NCBI RefSeq assembly: GCF_029867415.1 | Contig: NC_081182.1 | Location: forward strand, 19,565,983 to 19,629,982 | DNA: 64,000 bases | Direction: 5' to 3' | Origin: Vicia villosa | Taxonomy: Eukaryota > Streptophyta > Magnoliopsida > Fabales > Fabaceae | Shown: positions 12,830 to 26,171 of the stretch, one piece after another | Position numbering within the stretch: position 1 is the first letter of the stretch | Layout of the letters: each line of letters begins with the position of its first letter | Made by a program: the position numbers and the translations under genes | The notes under the pieces: generated by a model | What the model was told of the DNA's origin: nothing | What the model saw: the letters and a program-made list of their open reading frames with translations, nothing else | Databases searched by the model: none

Positions 12830-13160
12830 ATGTATGCTTAATTTTCTATACATACGATATCTAGTTGTAATACTATAAAGAATTCTGTCAACTACTCTCA
12901 TATTAAGATTTCTATCATGCTTAATTTTCTATACATACGATATCTAGTTGTAATACTATAAAGAATTATGTCAACTATTCTCATATCAAGATTTCTACCA
13001 TTGAAAATCCTATCATTTCTCTCGTGCCAAATCTCGTGAATAGTTTCCGCAAAAGTTAGCTTCAAGGTCTTCCTATGCACGCCTTTTGGTTTTGTTGCTT
13101 TGGTGATCCAATCCACTACTTGATCCCACTCAAGTGGTCTACGTGTCATTTTGAGCCAAG
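12830..13160 (-). pseudogene. LINE ORF2 C-terminal fragment with tandem duplication
   Basis: The - strand frame 13,149-12,898 contains AETIHEIWHERNDRIFNGR, the motif that follows the zf-RVT zinc knuckle in plant L1-type LINE proteins. A stretch of about 84 bases (12,832-12,914) is repeated almost exactly at 12,917-12,998, duplicating part of the frame. It is a short remnant, not a gene. Confidence 0.65.
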
Positions 13161-13389
13161 TAAGAACCTTCTACCATAATTGTATAAATTTCATTAATGA
13201 CATATATTAATATAATAATATTTTGAGTCATATAAATTAAAGTTAATGATATGACATTCATATTTCTATTTTATCTAATAACACACATTTTCAAGTATGT
13301 TTTTAATTTTATTTTAATTGAAATAATATTTTTAAAACTAAAATTTTTATTATTTTCTTAAAAAATATTATATCTTAAAATAAAAATTA

Positions 13390-13925
13390 TTTCAAATTAT
13401 ATTTTTTCGTTATTAATATTCAAGTACTAAAGTTAATTTTTAAAAATTAAATACTATTTTAAATGTAAATTAGCAATCATTTAAAATGATCATAATATCT
13501 TTTTATTAAAAAATTATTTATTAAAATATTTTGATTAATAATTTATTAGAAATAATAATAATAATAAAGTTATAAAAAGTAATAAGTGAGTTGTAAAGTG
13601 AAAAGTGAAAAATGAAAATTGAGTTAAAAAAAACCAAAAATAAAGACATTTTTGTCCCCTAATTATTAATTTAAACTAAGTTAACAAAAGAGTATTTTTG
13701 TTAATTCTAGAACAACAACTTTTTTTATATTATTAATTATATTTTTTGTTATTAATATTTAATTATTAAAGTTAATTTTTTAAAATTAAATATTATTTTA
13801 AATATACATTAACAATCATTTAAAATGATCATAATAATTTTTTATCAAAAAATATTTTATTATATTATTTTGATTAATAATTTATTAAAAATAATAATAA
13901 ATTATAAAAAGTAAAAAATGAGTTG
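13390..13925. repeat. Direct repeat of about 200 bp in A/T-rich DNA
   Basis: 13,397-13,600 and 13,735-13,925 share the same order of motifs (TTATTAATATT, AAAGTTAATTTTT, CAATCATTTAAAATGATCATAAT, TTGATTAATAATTTATTA), offset by about 340 bases. The sequence is A/T-rich and has no coding signal. The short block CATTTAAAATGATC can form a hairpin. Confidence 0.6.
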
Positions 13926-14290
13926 AAAAAAAAATTATCCTCAAATTATTAATTTAGATTAAATTAATAAAATAATTTTTTTATTATTTACAAAACAACA
14001 ACTATTTATATTATAGATTTTTTGTTGTAATTTTTAAATCAATATCTCTAATAATTTATTGACAAAAATCCATCCATCTGACACAAGAGTTGTATGAGTG
14101 ACTGAACCATTATACCTTTTCAGTTGTGACATGACATTCCCCATCCCAACAACCAAACAAAACAAATCCCTCTCTATTTTCTCTTTTCTCTCTCTAACAC
14201 TTACTTTATTTTATTTATCCTTTTCTCCCTCCCCTAAAAAAGGTACTAATTCTGCAAAATTACTCATTCAGTAATTCTGAATTACTACCA

Positions 14291-14358
<68 letters not shown>
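14291..14358. repeat. (AAT)n microsatellite upstream of UBP26
   Basis: About 22 AAT repeats lie roughly 140 bases upstream of the end of the first (untranslated) UBP26 exon, in the likely promoter or 5'UTR. Length variation here could alter transcription, but that is inference. Confidence 0.95.
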
Positions 14359-14361
<3 letters not shown>

Positions 14362-14647
14362 TGTTACTATTGTTCATTCTTTGCTTCTAATTTTTCCAGA
14401 AAATTCAAAGCACTTTTCTATCCAGCTGAAACCAGCTTCAATTCCTCTCTAAACACCACAACAACAATTTCTCTGCTCCACTATCATTCATTCAATCAGG
14501 TAATGCCTTCCAATTCTGTTCAAATATTCGCGTTTTCTCATCTCTACATCCCTTTGATTTCGTTCATTTTCCTCTCGACAAATTCTAGGGTTCTTCTTTT
14601 GATTCACCTAATTTCATATCTCAGAATAATCATTTTATCATTGTAGT

Positions 14648-17600
14648 ATGAGTAGACCGATCACCCGGAGCAAAAATAAAAAACTAAAACAGGATGATGA
14701 TGGTGTCTGCACTAGTGAAATTTGGAGGTACTTTCAGTTTTTTTAATCAGTACGTGATGTGAATTGAAATGTAGTTTTTTTTTATTACTTGTTTTTATGT
14801 ATTGTTGTTCAATTTCAATGTGTAGGAAAATTCACGAAACCGGTGTGGTTACTGAGGATGATATTAATCAACTGTATATGATTTGTAAACCGGTTTGTTC
14901 CGGCTGCCGTGTCAATACGAAAGATAATCCGAATTGCTTTTGTGGATTGGTTCCGCCTTTAAATGGAGCTAGGAAGTCTGGTTTATGGGAGAAGGTGTCG
15001 GATTTCGTTGAAAGTCTTGGCCCTGATCCGAACAAGGATCTTCGTGCTTCTGATGATTCGCCTGCAGGTTTAACGAATCTAGGGGCAACGTGTTATGCGA
15101 ATGGAATACTGCAGTGTTTGTACATGAATAAGTTATTCCGAGAAGGGATGTTTTCTGTGGAGCCGGATGTTTTAAGGCGACAACCGGTGTTAGATCAATT
15201 AGCGAGACTTTTTGCGCAGTTGCAAGGTAGTAAATTGGCTTTTGTAGATTCTTCTCCGTTTGTGAAGACGCTGGAGTTGGATAATGGAGTTCAGCAGGAT
15301 AGCCATGAGTTTTTGACGTTGCTTCTGTCGTTGCTTGAGCGTTGTCTGAGTCATTCCAAAGTTCCGAAGGCTAGAACAATAGTTCAAGATCTTTTCCGCG
15401 GAAGTGTGTCTCATGTGACAACGTATGAATCATTGAGTCTGAGCAACTTTTTAGCTAATAGACAATCGTATTATCCATATAATATTCGTAGTTTCTATAC
15501 CCTGTTAAGAGATTTTTCAAATATCCTATAGCTTCTTATTAATATTTGACCCCTCTTACTACTACTACTACTACCTGCAAGAAATATTCATAAACAGGCC
15601 TAAAGAACAATCACCGATAATGCAGAGCTACTGATCCATAATATGGCTTTGGTTACTGTTGTCAGATCTTCCCCATAATATGCACTGAGTATATTTTTTC
15701 AGGAGGAGTATTTTTCATATTGCCAACATCGATTTTGATTATATTTTGTAATAATAACGATGCTAAATGCTTCAATTCTATGTTGAGTACTGTTTATTTT
15801 TGAAATATAATTCATGGAACTAGACTTTTTTTTTCATAACTGGTCAGAACTAAAAAAAAACTATGGTAATTTATGTCAAAATGATCTAAATTATCTTTCT
15901 ATTTACAATCTACTTTTATATATTAGATGTATGTGTGACCAGCAGTATCTATATGTATATGACTAATACACATCTCTTCTAATTATATGACTTATTATGC
16001 AGGTGCTCACAATGTGGAAGAGATTCTGAAGCTTCTTCCAAAACAGAAGATTTCTATGAGTTGGAGTTGAATGTCAAGGGATTGAAAAGTTTAGATGAGA
16101 GCCTGGATGATTACCTAACTGTTGAAGAGCTTCATGGAGACAATCAATATTTTTGTGAGTCATGCAACACAAGAGTTGATGCTACTCGCAGCATCAAGCT
16201 GTGTACCCTACCTGATGTACTTAATTTTCAACTTAAACGTTGTGTCTTTCTTCCAAAGGTATTCTGATTGTCTTCATAATTAATTTTCATAATTTTGTTA
16301 TAATTATGATGGGAAGGATACTACTAGTGGCATACTTTATGTTGTTGTTTACTCATCATAAGAAAGAAAGGAATAAGTATTAGATAAAAAGTAATGTGGC
16401 TTCCTCGTCACCATAAATAATCTATGAAGAAAAAATTAGATGGATTAAAAAATTGCCTTTCTATTGATTATCTTCGCTTCACAACTGAGTAATGTAAAAG
16501 TACAACCATGCTTGTTTTGCACATCTACCCTCTATTTTGGAAAATGACACTTTCATCACCAGACGAATCAGCGCGCATACTTTGTCTAATTTAATTCAAA
16601 TAGGCCTTTTAGGGCTGTTTATCTCCAAGGCTCTTAATATCATCATCAGCTAGTTTTGAATCCCTACTATCAACTTTGTGACTTAAAAAGATGATATGAA
16701 AATTTTAGATGAAGTTATGAAACCAGTATTAAGAGTTTTCAAATTGAGTGAAATCAAGTTCACAAAATGTTCAACTCTCAAGAGAGGAAAATGTAATATA
16801 CCCCTTTCATATATGGTGTAAAGTTTGATTTCCTGGACCACTACTTGTATTCTTACAGGTGTGCTTCTCTATTTATCTATTTGTGTTTGCAGACTACTAC
16901 AAAAAAGAAAATTACTTCTGCATTTTCATTTCCTGTGCAACTTGATATGCGGCATAGACTGTATGAGTTATCTCAGTTTGATTTGGTGTATGACTTGTCA
17001 GCTGTACTGATTCACAAGGGATCCGGTGTTAATAGTGGCCATTACATCGCTCACATCAAGGACAAAAATACGGGGCAGTGGTGGGAATTTGATGATGAAC
17101 ACGTTACTAATTTAGGTAACCATCCATTTGGCGAAGGATCTTCTAGTTCTACTACTAAATCCGTTGCAACTGATGCAACTCGCTCTGACTGTTCTGAAGC
17201 AAGGATAGCTGAATGTAATGGAAACGGTTTAAACACCACTCATTCACAGTCTTCACTTATGGAAACATTTTCTTCTTGTGATGCTTACATGTTGATGTAC
17301 CATCTTAAACATACAAAAAATATAAGTGAAAATGGGGGTATAGTTTGTGGAGCTAACCATAGAGAAATAGAAGGCGTTGTAGCTAGTGCACGAGACGATG
17401 TTTCTCTTCCTTCTCATCTTTATGATGAAATTCAAAATTTTAATGCCTCATATCTTGATGCTTGTCAACAATACAGTCATGGGAAAGAGTTAGAGCTGAA
17501 TCGTATTACTGATAGGAGACAAGAAGTTCGATCTGTGTTGGCTGAAGCTCCTGTTCCACCTTTAGAGCGACCTTTTTATTGGATTTCTAGTGATTGGCTT

Positions 17601-20600
17601 CGCCAGTGGGCTGACAACATTATTCCAACGTTAGTACATATTTTTGTACAATATTATATTGATCACAAACACTTCAATGTTTTTTTAAGTAGCCTGTGAC
17701 TAGATCATTTCCTTGTCGTAACTTGAGGGTTCCTTTTTGTCAATTATTTGTGTAAGGTGAATTGATGTTATTTATAAGTTTTTTACTTTGCAATGTATAT
17801 GCAGTTCTATTGACAACACAGTCATCCAATGTTTACATGGGAAAGTCCCAGTTTCAAAGGTTACCTCAATAAAGCGACTGTCTGCCAAAGCATGGGATAA
17901 GTTGTTTTCCAAGGTCACTTTAGTTTGTTTGCTTTGATTAATATCTTTGGATTATTAATCATCTTCTTGTATTATGTCACTCATTGTTTGTGGATTTCTA
18001 TTAATGTATTTATACTTAACCATTTTAACTAAAGTTAGTGCAAGTTATCATGACAATGTATCTTTCAGCATATTTTTACATGTTGTCAGAAAATACTGAT
18101 AGGAAAGATGAAGCAAAAACTTATCAGGTGGAGCTGTTTCATACGTAATGGTCTATAGGTGAAAGTACTTAAGAAATTGAGGGAGTAATTTGTTTTAATC
18201 ATGAAGTACTGCCTGTTACTTCATGGTGTTTGTCATTAAGAAAATTGGAGTCATATGGAAACCTGATATAAGAGAACTTGTCTTTGTGAAGTATTAAGAT
18301 GAAGTGTTTTGTTTCTGTTAGGAGAATGCAGTGCACTAGTCTGAATGAATCAGTATCTAACAAAAAGGATAGGAAATTCATGCTCTTCAAAGAGATTTAA
18401 ACATTGATGTTTTTTTTTGTGGATTGTTTTATTTGTATATCTCCTCCACATTCATGATTCTAATTGCTACTTCATGTATTCCATTTTCTTAACACACTAT
18501 TCATGACATGTTCCCTTTATTGGGTTGCAAAATTCAGTATGGTGGGATGCCAACACTGTCTCATGATGATCATTGTCGGGATTGTCTGATACACGGGGCT
18601 CAGACAGTGGTATCAGCTGACACCTATCGGGGTAGAAGAGAATCATTGAAGTCACTTGCACGGGATGTTCTTGATGGGAATTGTCCAGATGGAAAGTATT
18701 TCATATCCAGACCATGGTATGACAACAAATCTTCTCTCACAGCCTTCATGCTTCAAATGATAAGGAATGGGACAAGTGGTTCTATTTCCTGTATTTGGGA
18801 ACAGTTAAATATCTTGACCAACTGACCTGGTTATAAATAATTCTGCAACCTGTTCTGATTAATTTCAATTTCCTTCCTTTTTTTTCCATCTCACTATACC
18901 GATGAGTATATTTTTAGAAGTTGTTTTGCTGATGAGGAAATTTTTGAAGGTTGCAGCAGTGGTGGAAAAGAAAAGTCCTTGATGCTCCATCTGAAGCTGA
19001 TGCTGGAATAACAGCGGCTATTAGTTGTCCACATGGTCTATTGATGCCTGAGCAAGCTCCTGGTGCTAAACGGGTGCTTATTCCTGAGACTTTTTGGCTC
19101 TTCTTATATGAAGATGCTATTTCTGTAAAACCTGATGATGCTTTAGGTGGCCTGATTCTTCCTTCAGGTTCTACAGAGTGTTCCCAATGCATTAATGAAT
19201 TATCTGAAGCAGCATGCTTGGAGGATTCTTTGAGGTTATTTCATTTGTAATTGCCATTGATATAGAGCTAATATTGTTTATAGACACCGTTTAAGGTGAT
19301 TTCTGCATTTATGCTGCAGGTCAGTTAAACAAAAGCAGCGCCAGAATCATGAGAAATTATTCCATGCTAAAAGTATGCCTCTCTCTGCGGATTGTAAATA
19401 TTTCTTGCTGCCTTCTTCATGGATTTCAAAATGGAGAAATTACATCAGTCCATCATTCAAGAATCCAGATATACCTGAAACTTTAGACGGGGTAATTGAT
19501 TCACTGATGTGTGAAAAGGTACATTTGTTATTTTACTCTGGAATTTGGTGACGTTTTGCATTTTAGTCGTTGCTACATGATTAATTTGCTTTAGCTACTG
19601 CACAAATGATTGTGATTGCTATTTGGAAAAATTAAAATGAAATTTTTGTATGCAACTGTTAGAAAAGGTATATCATGAAGAGGAGATCGGATACCAATTT
19701 TGACCCATTGTATGGGGAGGCTGTATGATAGGATAAGCTTATCCTATTAACTTATTCTATCTATCTTACTCACTTGTTAAAAAATAACCTGGAATCGAGG
19801 ACTAGGTTAGAAATCAATATCATAAGATAGATATATTCTTCTCCTCTCCCTCTTGTTTGTGACCTTCTCTTCTCTTTTCTCTCCATCCCTTCATGAACGG
19901 CACCCGGTGCCACCCACCATCAACTACTTACAGCGCATCTGACACCTCCACCACTGCGTGATACCCTCCACCTCCTTGCATCCTCTATCATTGCCACCCC
20001 AACACCTTTTTCCACCACCACTGCTTGTCAACACCCACCACCATCGCCTGACACCATTCCCCACTGGCCACTGCCACTGAATATAAGGGTAGTGCTGTCA
20101 TTTGAAAATAATTTATATCAATTCCTACCATTATCTGGTCCACCTCAAACGAGATAGGATAACATGTTCGATCTGATGGATTATCTATTGGATAGGATAA
20201 GAAATTTATCAGGCTGATATCATACAGATATTATGATTAAACACAAAATTTTACATAAACTACACTAAGGGTCCAAACTACAAAATTCACACCATTGATG
20301 CCTCCCAACCCTCGACCTATGTAATGTATAATACATAACAGCTAGCTGACTGTTCTACGAAATTAAAGACATGATTGTTCTGCATAATTAAATACTTAAC
20401 GGTTCTAGATTACTGTCCAGTGGCAGAGTTCTACATTGATGCATCCTTACATCCAAATAAGTGGTTTATTGGATTTGACTCCCATCAATATCCTATTCTA
20501 CTTTAATTTTCACTGTCTTTATCCTATTTTCACCACCAAACAAGCCTATCCCACATGTGTTAGTGACTTACGTAGCAGAGCTTATTGATCAACTAAACAT

Positions 20601-22712
20601 GATTGTATGTGCATATTTAATATCTATATAGCAATTTGATTCTTTCTTCACGATTTGATCCCCAGCAATTTATGATGAATTTTGTATCTGTTGTATCAGC
20701 ACTCTCAACTTGTTGAAAGACCTCCTCAACTGGTTTTCAGACGCGGTGCTATATTCCAGAGAGAATCTTCTGTAAGTTGGTTATGAAAAGAAAAGAAATA
20801 GTTTTCTGTACTCATTATCTGTACGTTAATGCAGGCAATCACATGTCAATTTCTCTATGGCAAACTTGTTCACCTGTTTTAGTATATGCTTATAATCCCT
20901 AAAAATTAAACAAGTAAATTATGAATTCTTGATATCCATTTGCTCTTTCTCTTCGTTTCTTCTTTCTTCATTTTCACATGTTGATGGGTGTAGTTTTAGT
21001 TCTTTTATGTTAATTTGGTGCCTCTCAAATTTCCACTTCCCTTTTGTGGGTTACAGGCAGGTGGCTTAACTATCATACCGGAGAATGATTGGATATGCTT
21101 TTGTGAAGAATGGGGTGGTACCAAGACCAAAGGGATATCGGCAACAATTGAGCATATTAATTATTCAGAGAACTTTTTGACTGGGTCCAGTGACAAGATG
21201 TTGGTATGCGAAGATCAGTTACAGACAGGGGATAAAGTGAAAAATGAAAATGGAACTGGAAGTGAACAAATTTTGATCAAGACTTGTCCCAAGGTAATCC
21301 AAAACTCTGTTATGTTACTGGCCCATCCTACTTTTTTTGCACTGTTCTTTTAGACATTGAGTCTTATAGTACCGCACTTAGTTTTGAAAGCCGTGTCATC
21401 GGTTTTTCTATTTTTCATCCTCTTTCTTTTTCAGCATATGCACAATACATATTTTGGTTCTATGGTAAATGTTGCTTAATGAATGCATCTCATGTTGAAA
21501 AAGGTGATTCTCAGTCTGTGGATCTTACTTGACTGACAAATTATTGAACTCGGGTGAATAATGTAGTAATGTAACTGAAGTTTGAAAGTCGTCTGTTTTT
21601 TTTTTTCAGTTGACTAAATATTACAATCTTCTCGACTCTCATTGATTGGATTCTATATATCAACTTTCATTTCAACTATTATTTCTTTTCCTTTCAATAT
21701 CCAGGTTTGTGAAAGTTGCATTGGCGAAAAAGAAAGCTGTGAATTAATGCATAAACTTAACTATTGCAATGAGGACATAAGTGTAATTCTTGTACGTGGT
21801 AAGGAGGTACCTAAATCAATCTTGGAGGCCTCAAAGGGATTAACTGAAACAGATCGGCGGGTTTCCAAGCGCTCCCGGAAGACTAAAAATGGGAATTCAG
21901 CTAGTCTAAAAGTTTCTGCTTCAACATCACTATACCAGTTGAAGATGATGATATGGGAATCTTTTGGGGTAAGTAAACTCTGTTGTATACATATGCCTTA
22001 GTTCATTTTAATTGTCTTCTCAAGCGCATACTCCTATTTAAAATAACCAAGCTCTTTAACACTTTCGGCTTTACATGCATATCATTACAAAAATTGACAG
22101 GTTATATTAGTATACACATGAATTGACACGTCGTAGGTGTTTACTTTCACATTTATCAGATAGTTTTTGTTATTGATAATAGCCAGTCAAGTGAAATTTC
22201 GTGTTAGAAAGGAATCATCTTCACCATTAATGATAATCAGTGAATTGCTATGCTAGAGTGCAAAGCATCATAATGTCTAAATCTCGTTTCATGAATCTCA
22301 TCAATTATAGTTGTATGCCCAGGTTGTCAAGGAAAACCAGATACTACATAAAGCTGATAGGATAATTGATATTGAAGATGAGACTGCTACCCTTGCAGAT
22401 GCAAATATATTTGCCGGAGATCAGATTATAGTGAGGGATTCTGAGATCCATGAGAATCGAGATATTGCTGGTAAGCTATTTGATAGAACCATAATGGTGA
22501 TAAAATCACTTTATGTTATTGCCGTAGACGTTATGAAGTACATGCAATCTTTTATCTTCCCCCAAGTAAATACTAAGATACATAAAGTCAAAAATGAATT
22601 GTATTCATCTTTTGCAGATGAGCTCTGCAGTGATAAGATGGAACTTCAGCATACCGAGGAAGGTTTTCGTGGAACACTTCTTACAGCAAACATTTCATCC
22701 CAGGTTGTTTAA
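14648..22712 (+). CDS. UBP26: UBP26-type nuclear ubiquitin-specific protease (apparent frameshift in exon 6)
   Basis: Exons: 14648-14727, 14826-15422, 16003-16258, 16893-17629, 17805-17913, 18538-18778, 18950-19234, 19320-19518, 20700-20771, 21057-21293, 21705-21968, 22323-22470, 22618-22712. A 5'UTR intron spans 14500-14646. Family members remove ubiquitin from histone H2B in the nucleus. Visible: the Cys box with catalytic C116 (GATCYANG), the USP zinc ribbon (CSQC...CESC), the His box with H361 (NSGHYIAH) and D378 (FDDEH), then DUSP-like blocks ([24 protein letters not shown]) and a ubiquitin-like C-terminus. Total coding length is 3,320 nt, one short of a multiple of three. Exons 1-5 and 7-13 agree in phase, so one base is missing in exon 6 near 18,753-18,757. 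As written, translation stops at 18,825 after the catalytic domain. It may be a sequencing error or a real truncation. Confidence 0.88.
19722..20230. mobile_element. MITE-like insertion in UBP26 intron 8
   Basis: The left end CTGTATGATAGGATAAG is mirrored at the right by GATATCATACAG, and TAGGATAA/TTATCCTA blocks recur near both ends, one of them a palindrome at 19,729-19,748. The interior is Pro/His-like C-rich sequence around 19,890-20,080. It lies wholly within the 1.2-kb intron. Boundaries are approximate. Confidence 0.5.
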
Positions 22713-23522
22713 GAAACGCGCTTTCAATAGGCGATATATTTATGATATCTTTTTGCTGGTGTATATACATATAAAGAAAAATCAGTTGAGTGAAGAAAAA
22801 AATAGTTGTGTACATTACAACCATGTAAATCAATATGTCTGGTGCTTTCTTATTGTTGAGCACCACTTGTTATCCTAAAGCCTAGATAAAGGCAAATTTT
22901 GGAATGTATTTTGCTACTTAAATACTAGTGATACTGATATGTTTACTTGGATTTAATTTTTAAACAGAAATTAGTCAAAAAAGATTCTTAAACAGAATTT
23001 TTTTTTCAGACTGGTCTCCACACATGAATGCTATCTCTATGAAGCTGTTAAATACAAGACATTAACTAGTTTATTTATTTTATAGTTCTGGCATAGAAAT
23101 TAGTAAATTAATATGAAGTATACCCGTTACATACTACGCATTCATTCTTAATGCTTTTCATGGGAATTCAAATAGAATATTTCACAAGTTTTGGTGTTTT
23201 CATTATTATTAAGATTGATTAACTAGCTCAAGAATTTCAAAACCGAGGAATTAACTAGCCACCTCACCCTTCATATTTCATGCATTTATCATTATACACT
23301 TGCTTAAAGTTATCAATTTCGAAATTTTCATTAGTTTTTACTTAAAATTTTGAAAAAGTACTGAAATTTTTACTGACAATTTTGAAATGTATGCGTTTTT
23401 ATGGGAAATTTTAAAAATTTTAGAAAAAGTTTATGAAAATTTTTTATCAGCAATTTCGAAATGTGTGTTTTTACTGGAAATTTTGAAATTTTAACTTGAA
23501 TTGATTTTTTTTTTTTGAACAA
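22713..23522. other. 3' flank of UBP26, no gene
   Basis: A/T-rich sequence. From about 23,310 to 23,490 there are several imperfect copies of an AAATTTTGAAA/TTTTTACTG motif, which look like a decayed short tandem repeat. No coding potential is seen. Confidence 0.5.
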
Positions 23523-23529
23523 AGCAAAA

Positions 23530-24570
23530 CTATGATTTCTCATTCATAGTCAAAAGTTCAATACAAGGAGGAATTACATGAAGAATACTACGTCTAGCCC
23601 AAGAATTGGCCGCCTTTGTTAACGAGAGCGTTGAAAAATTATGAAGTAACAACTTAATATCGCTAACTATAGAATAAAATTCAGAGTTTCCTGCAGTAAT
23701 AGATTGACAAGCTTGAATCACTTTAATAGAGTCACTTTCAAAAATAACCCGATCAAGATGTAACATAGTAACACTTTGAATAGCTTCCTTGAGGGCTAAA
23801 GCTTCTGCCTCAAGAACCGAAAGGTTACTTGAATCCCACGCAGTCCCTGCTGTAATAAAGTTACCGAAATTATCTCTAAGACACCATCCTCTATTTGCCG
23901 TGCCTCTATTGCTATTAAATCTTGCGTCAACATTACACTTAATCCAACCGTTAGGTGGCGGAAACCAATGGAGAGAGTGTTGTTCCACGTTGTTATTAAT
24001 AGGGATATGTTGTGCCGAAAACCACTCACGTCAGTTATGATACGCAAGCCACCCAATTTTGGAACCATCTTCGTGATCATTGTTCCAAATAAGATTGTTC
24101 CTATTTTTCCACATAACATCAATTGTAACAACAACTTTCCCCGCCGTGTTCCTATCTTCCTTGCTGCAAATATCAAGGATGAGCGATTTTATATCATGAA
24201 AATAATGAGTTCTATGGTCAATGATGTTGCTCAAACCTGCAGAGATCCAACAACTGTAAGTAGCATGAAAACCAAAGAACACATGTCAGTCATCCTCGTC
24301 GTTATTACTGCAAAACGGACATGTTTATATGCACTGAACATGATGTTGCCTGAGCCGTATACGGGTAGGTAGACAATTCTGACAGATTCTCCACAAAAGA
24401 TGTTTCACTCTAGCCGGTACTTTAATACTCCAGATATTATTCCAATTTTCATCGGAATTAAGATTGGAAGGTATCTTCTTAGCATTCCGCCAAACTCGAT
24501 AACCCGATCGCACGGTGTAGCACCCATTTTCATATTCATAACAATTATGGATAGCAATTGTTTATATTGT
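23530..24570 (-). pseudogene. L1-type LINE ORF2 C-terminal part (zf-RVT plus RNase H)
   Basis: On the - strand one nearly continuous frame with a few stops reads first a zf-RVT knuckle at 24,560-24,270 (SGYRVW, W..IW, VKHLLWR, NCLPTR, CPFC). A linker follows (MWKNRNNLIW). Then comes a plant RNase H-like domain, RVT_3 (23,988-23,530: GWIKCNVDARF, GWCLRDNFG, EAEALALKEAI, FESDS). These are the last parts of a plant LINE reverse transcriptase protein. Endonuclease and polymerase parts are missing, so the remnant is 5'-truncated, as is common for LINEs. Confidence 0.8.
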
Positions 24571-24639
24571 AAGAGAGACACCATTTTAATTCAATTCTGC
24601 ATCATTATGGATAGCAATTTTGAAATATACTTTAAAAGA

Positions 24640-26171
24640 ATTTCTTAGCCTATCCTATACATCTCTCAGATATCACCGAATTGGCAACAGCTTTCGCAGA
24701 TGAATCTTCGGAAATTCTTTTTTTTTTATTTTTAATGTTGATTTGTTCCGTAGATGTACATATGAAAGTTTCCATAGATGTATCTACGGAAGCATTTGCC
24801 GTTATAACTCATGTCAGATCCTTCCCCTCCCTCATTCTTCACATTTCAAACACTCAAACTCTCTCAACCCCAAATATCAAACTTCCCCAATACTGCATTT
24901 TTTCTTCCGAGTTCGGCCGACATTGTCAACATCAAGTATCAACACATTCCATCAAGTTCAAAACTCTATTTAATCGGTAAATTTTTTATTATTCGAGTTA
25001 TTTTGAGTATTTGTAAAATCAAGTTAGAATTCAATATTTAGGTGTATAAATGATTGAATATGTTTAGAATTATAGTTAAGAGACAATGTAGGTGTTGTTT
25101 GATGTTTAAAACGCATGATCAAGCCACAAAAATCAAGTTTTTTAGTTCTTGAACAGTGGACTTCCGCCATTGTTGAGTTTCTGAGTTTCAAAAACCTCCG
25201 GAGATGCATCTACGGAAGAGATGATCTTTAAGGCATTCCATAGATGCATCTACGGTAGCACCACAATTTTTTGAAATCAAGGTTATTACGTAGATACATC
25301 TACGGGAGAGTAATTTTTTGTTTTTCTTTTCTTGTTTATTTATAAATACACAATATTTAACTGGAGGTTATTTGTATCACAATGAAGACATTATGGCCCA
25401 CGATCCAGATAGGGATATGCATGGGAGGACTGCACAACATGCATTCGTGGGGTGCGGACGAGTGTGTGTAGTATCTCAGATCTCTGATGGAGCTGCCGTT
25501 GCAGCAGATGCACCTGATACATCCGCTCCAGCAGGACCTTCTCCATTTGATACACCCGCTCCAGCTGGACCTTTTCCATCTGTTCCACTTGACTTTTCTT
25601 CCCCATCTACTACTACACCTCTGAGCTTGGCGCTAGATGCAGAGCCAGCAGAGGGCGCGGTGGACGCGGAGGCGGGGCCAGAGGCAGAGGAGAGGCGCAA
25701 GATAATGTCTGACATACACAGTAGTGATGCCTGTTATTTTTTATATGTATTTTTATTTCATTTATGTATGTTATTTTGATGATGTATTCGACATTATGAA
25801 CGACATTATACGATGTATTTTTTTGGTCTACCTACTATTGTCTTTACATTGCACTACTTTAAATTGAATTTGAAGTGAAATGAACATGATTTGAAAATAT
25901 AGCAGACTGTTCTGTAGGTGCATCTACGAAACACTCTGTTTTCACCACGTTTCGTATGTGCATATACGAAAGGATTGCTGAACTGAAATAAGTTGAATTT
26001 AACTATACTATACTATGTTTTTTAACGGTTCCGCAGATGCATCTACGGAAGGAGTCAATTTTTTTGCAAAATAAGGGTGCTTTCGGATGTGCATCTACGG
26101 AAGCAGTGGACAAATTTAGAATTTCGCGTAGTGTCTAAGAGATTCATGGGGTATATTGAAAAATTCACTAC
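24640..26171. mobile_element. Palindrome-studded TIR element (diverged copy)
   Basis: Nine imperfect 22-bp palindromes with core CCGTAGATGCATCTACGG occur at 24,746, 24,770, 25,196, 25,236, 25,286, 25,910, 25,950, 26,029 and 26,081. They form two clusters flanking a small ORF. The outer flanks pair imperfectly: left AATTTCTTAGCCTATCC.. ATACATCTCTCAGATATCAC against the reverse complement of right GTGTCTAAGAGATTCATGGG..GAAAAATT. A possible target duplication is ACTTTAAAAG/ACTTTAATTG. The layout matches the better-defined element at 61,322-63,004. Ends are approximate. Confidence 0.5.
25393..25779 (+). CDS. Hypothetical Ala/Pro-rich protein inside the palindrome element
   Basis: A 128-aa frame from ATG 25,393. 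It starts MAHDPDRDMHGR, then has a Gly/Val-rich stretch. An Ala-Pro-rich centre follows with a short internal repeat (DTSAPAGPSPF / DTPAPAGPFPS), then an acidic Glu/Ala segment (AEPAEGAVDAEAGPEAEE) and a hydrophobic end. G+C content from 25,490 to 25,700 is much higher than the surrounding DNA. I recognise no domain. It sits between the two palindrome clusters, so it is probably carried by the element. It could be the C-terminal exon of a larger transposon protein; a complete gene is not proven. Confidence 0.35.
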   Translation: MAHDPDRDMHGRTAQHAFVGCGRVCVVSQISDGAAVAADAPDTSAPAGPSPFDTPAPAGPFPSVPLDFSSPSTTTPLSLALDAEPAEGAVDAEAGPEAEERRKIMSDIHSSDACYFLYVFLFHLCMLF

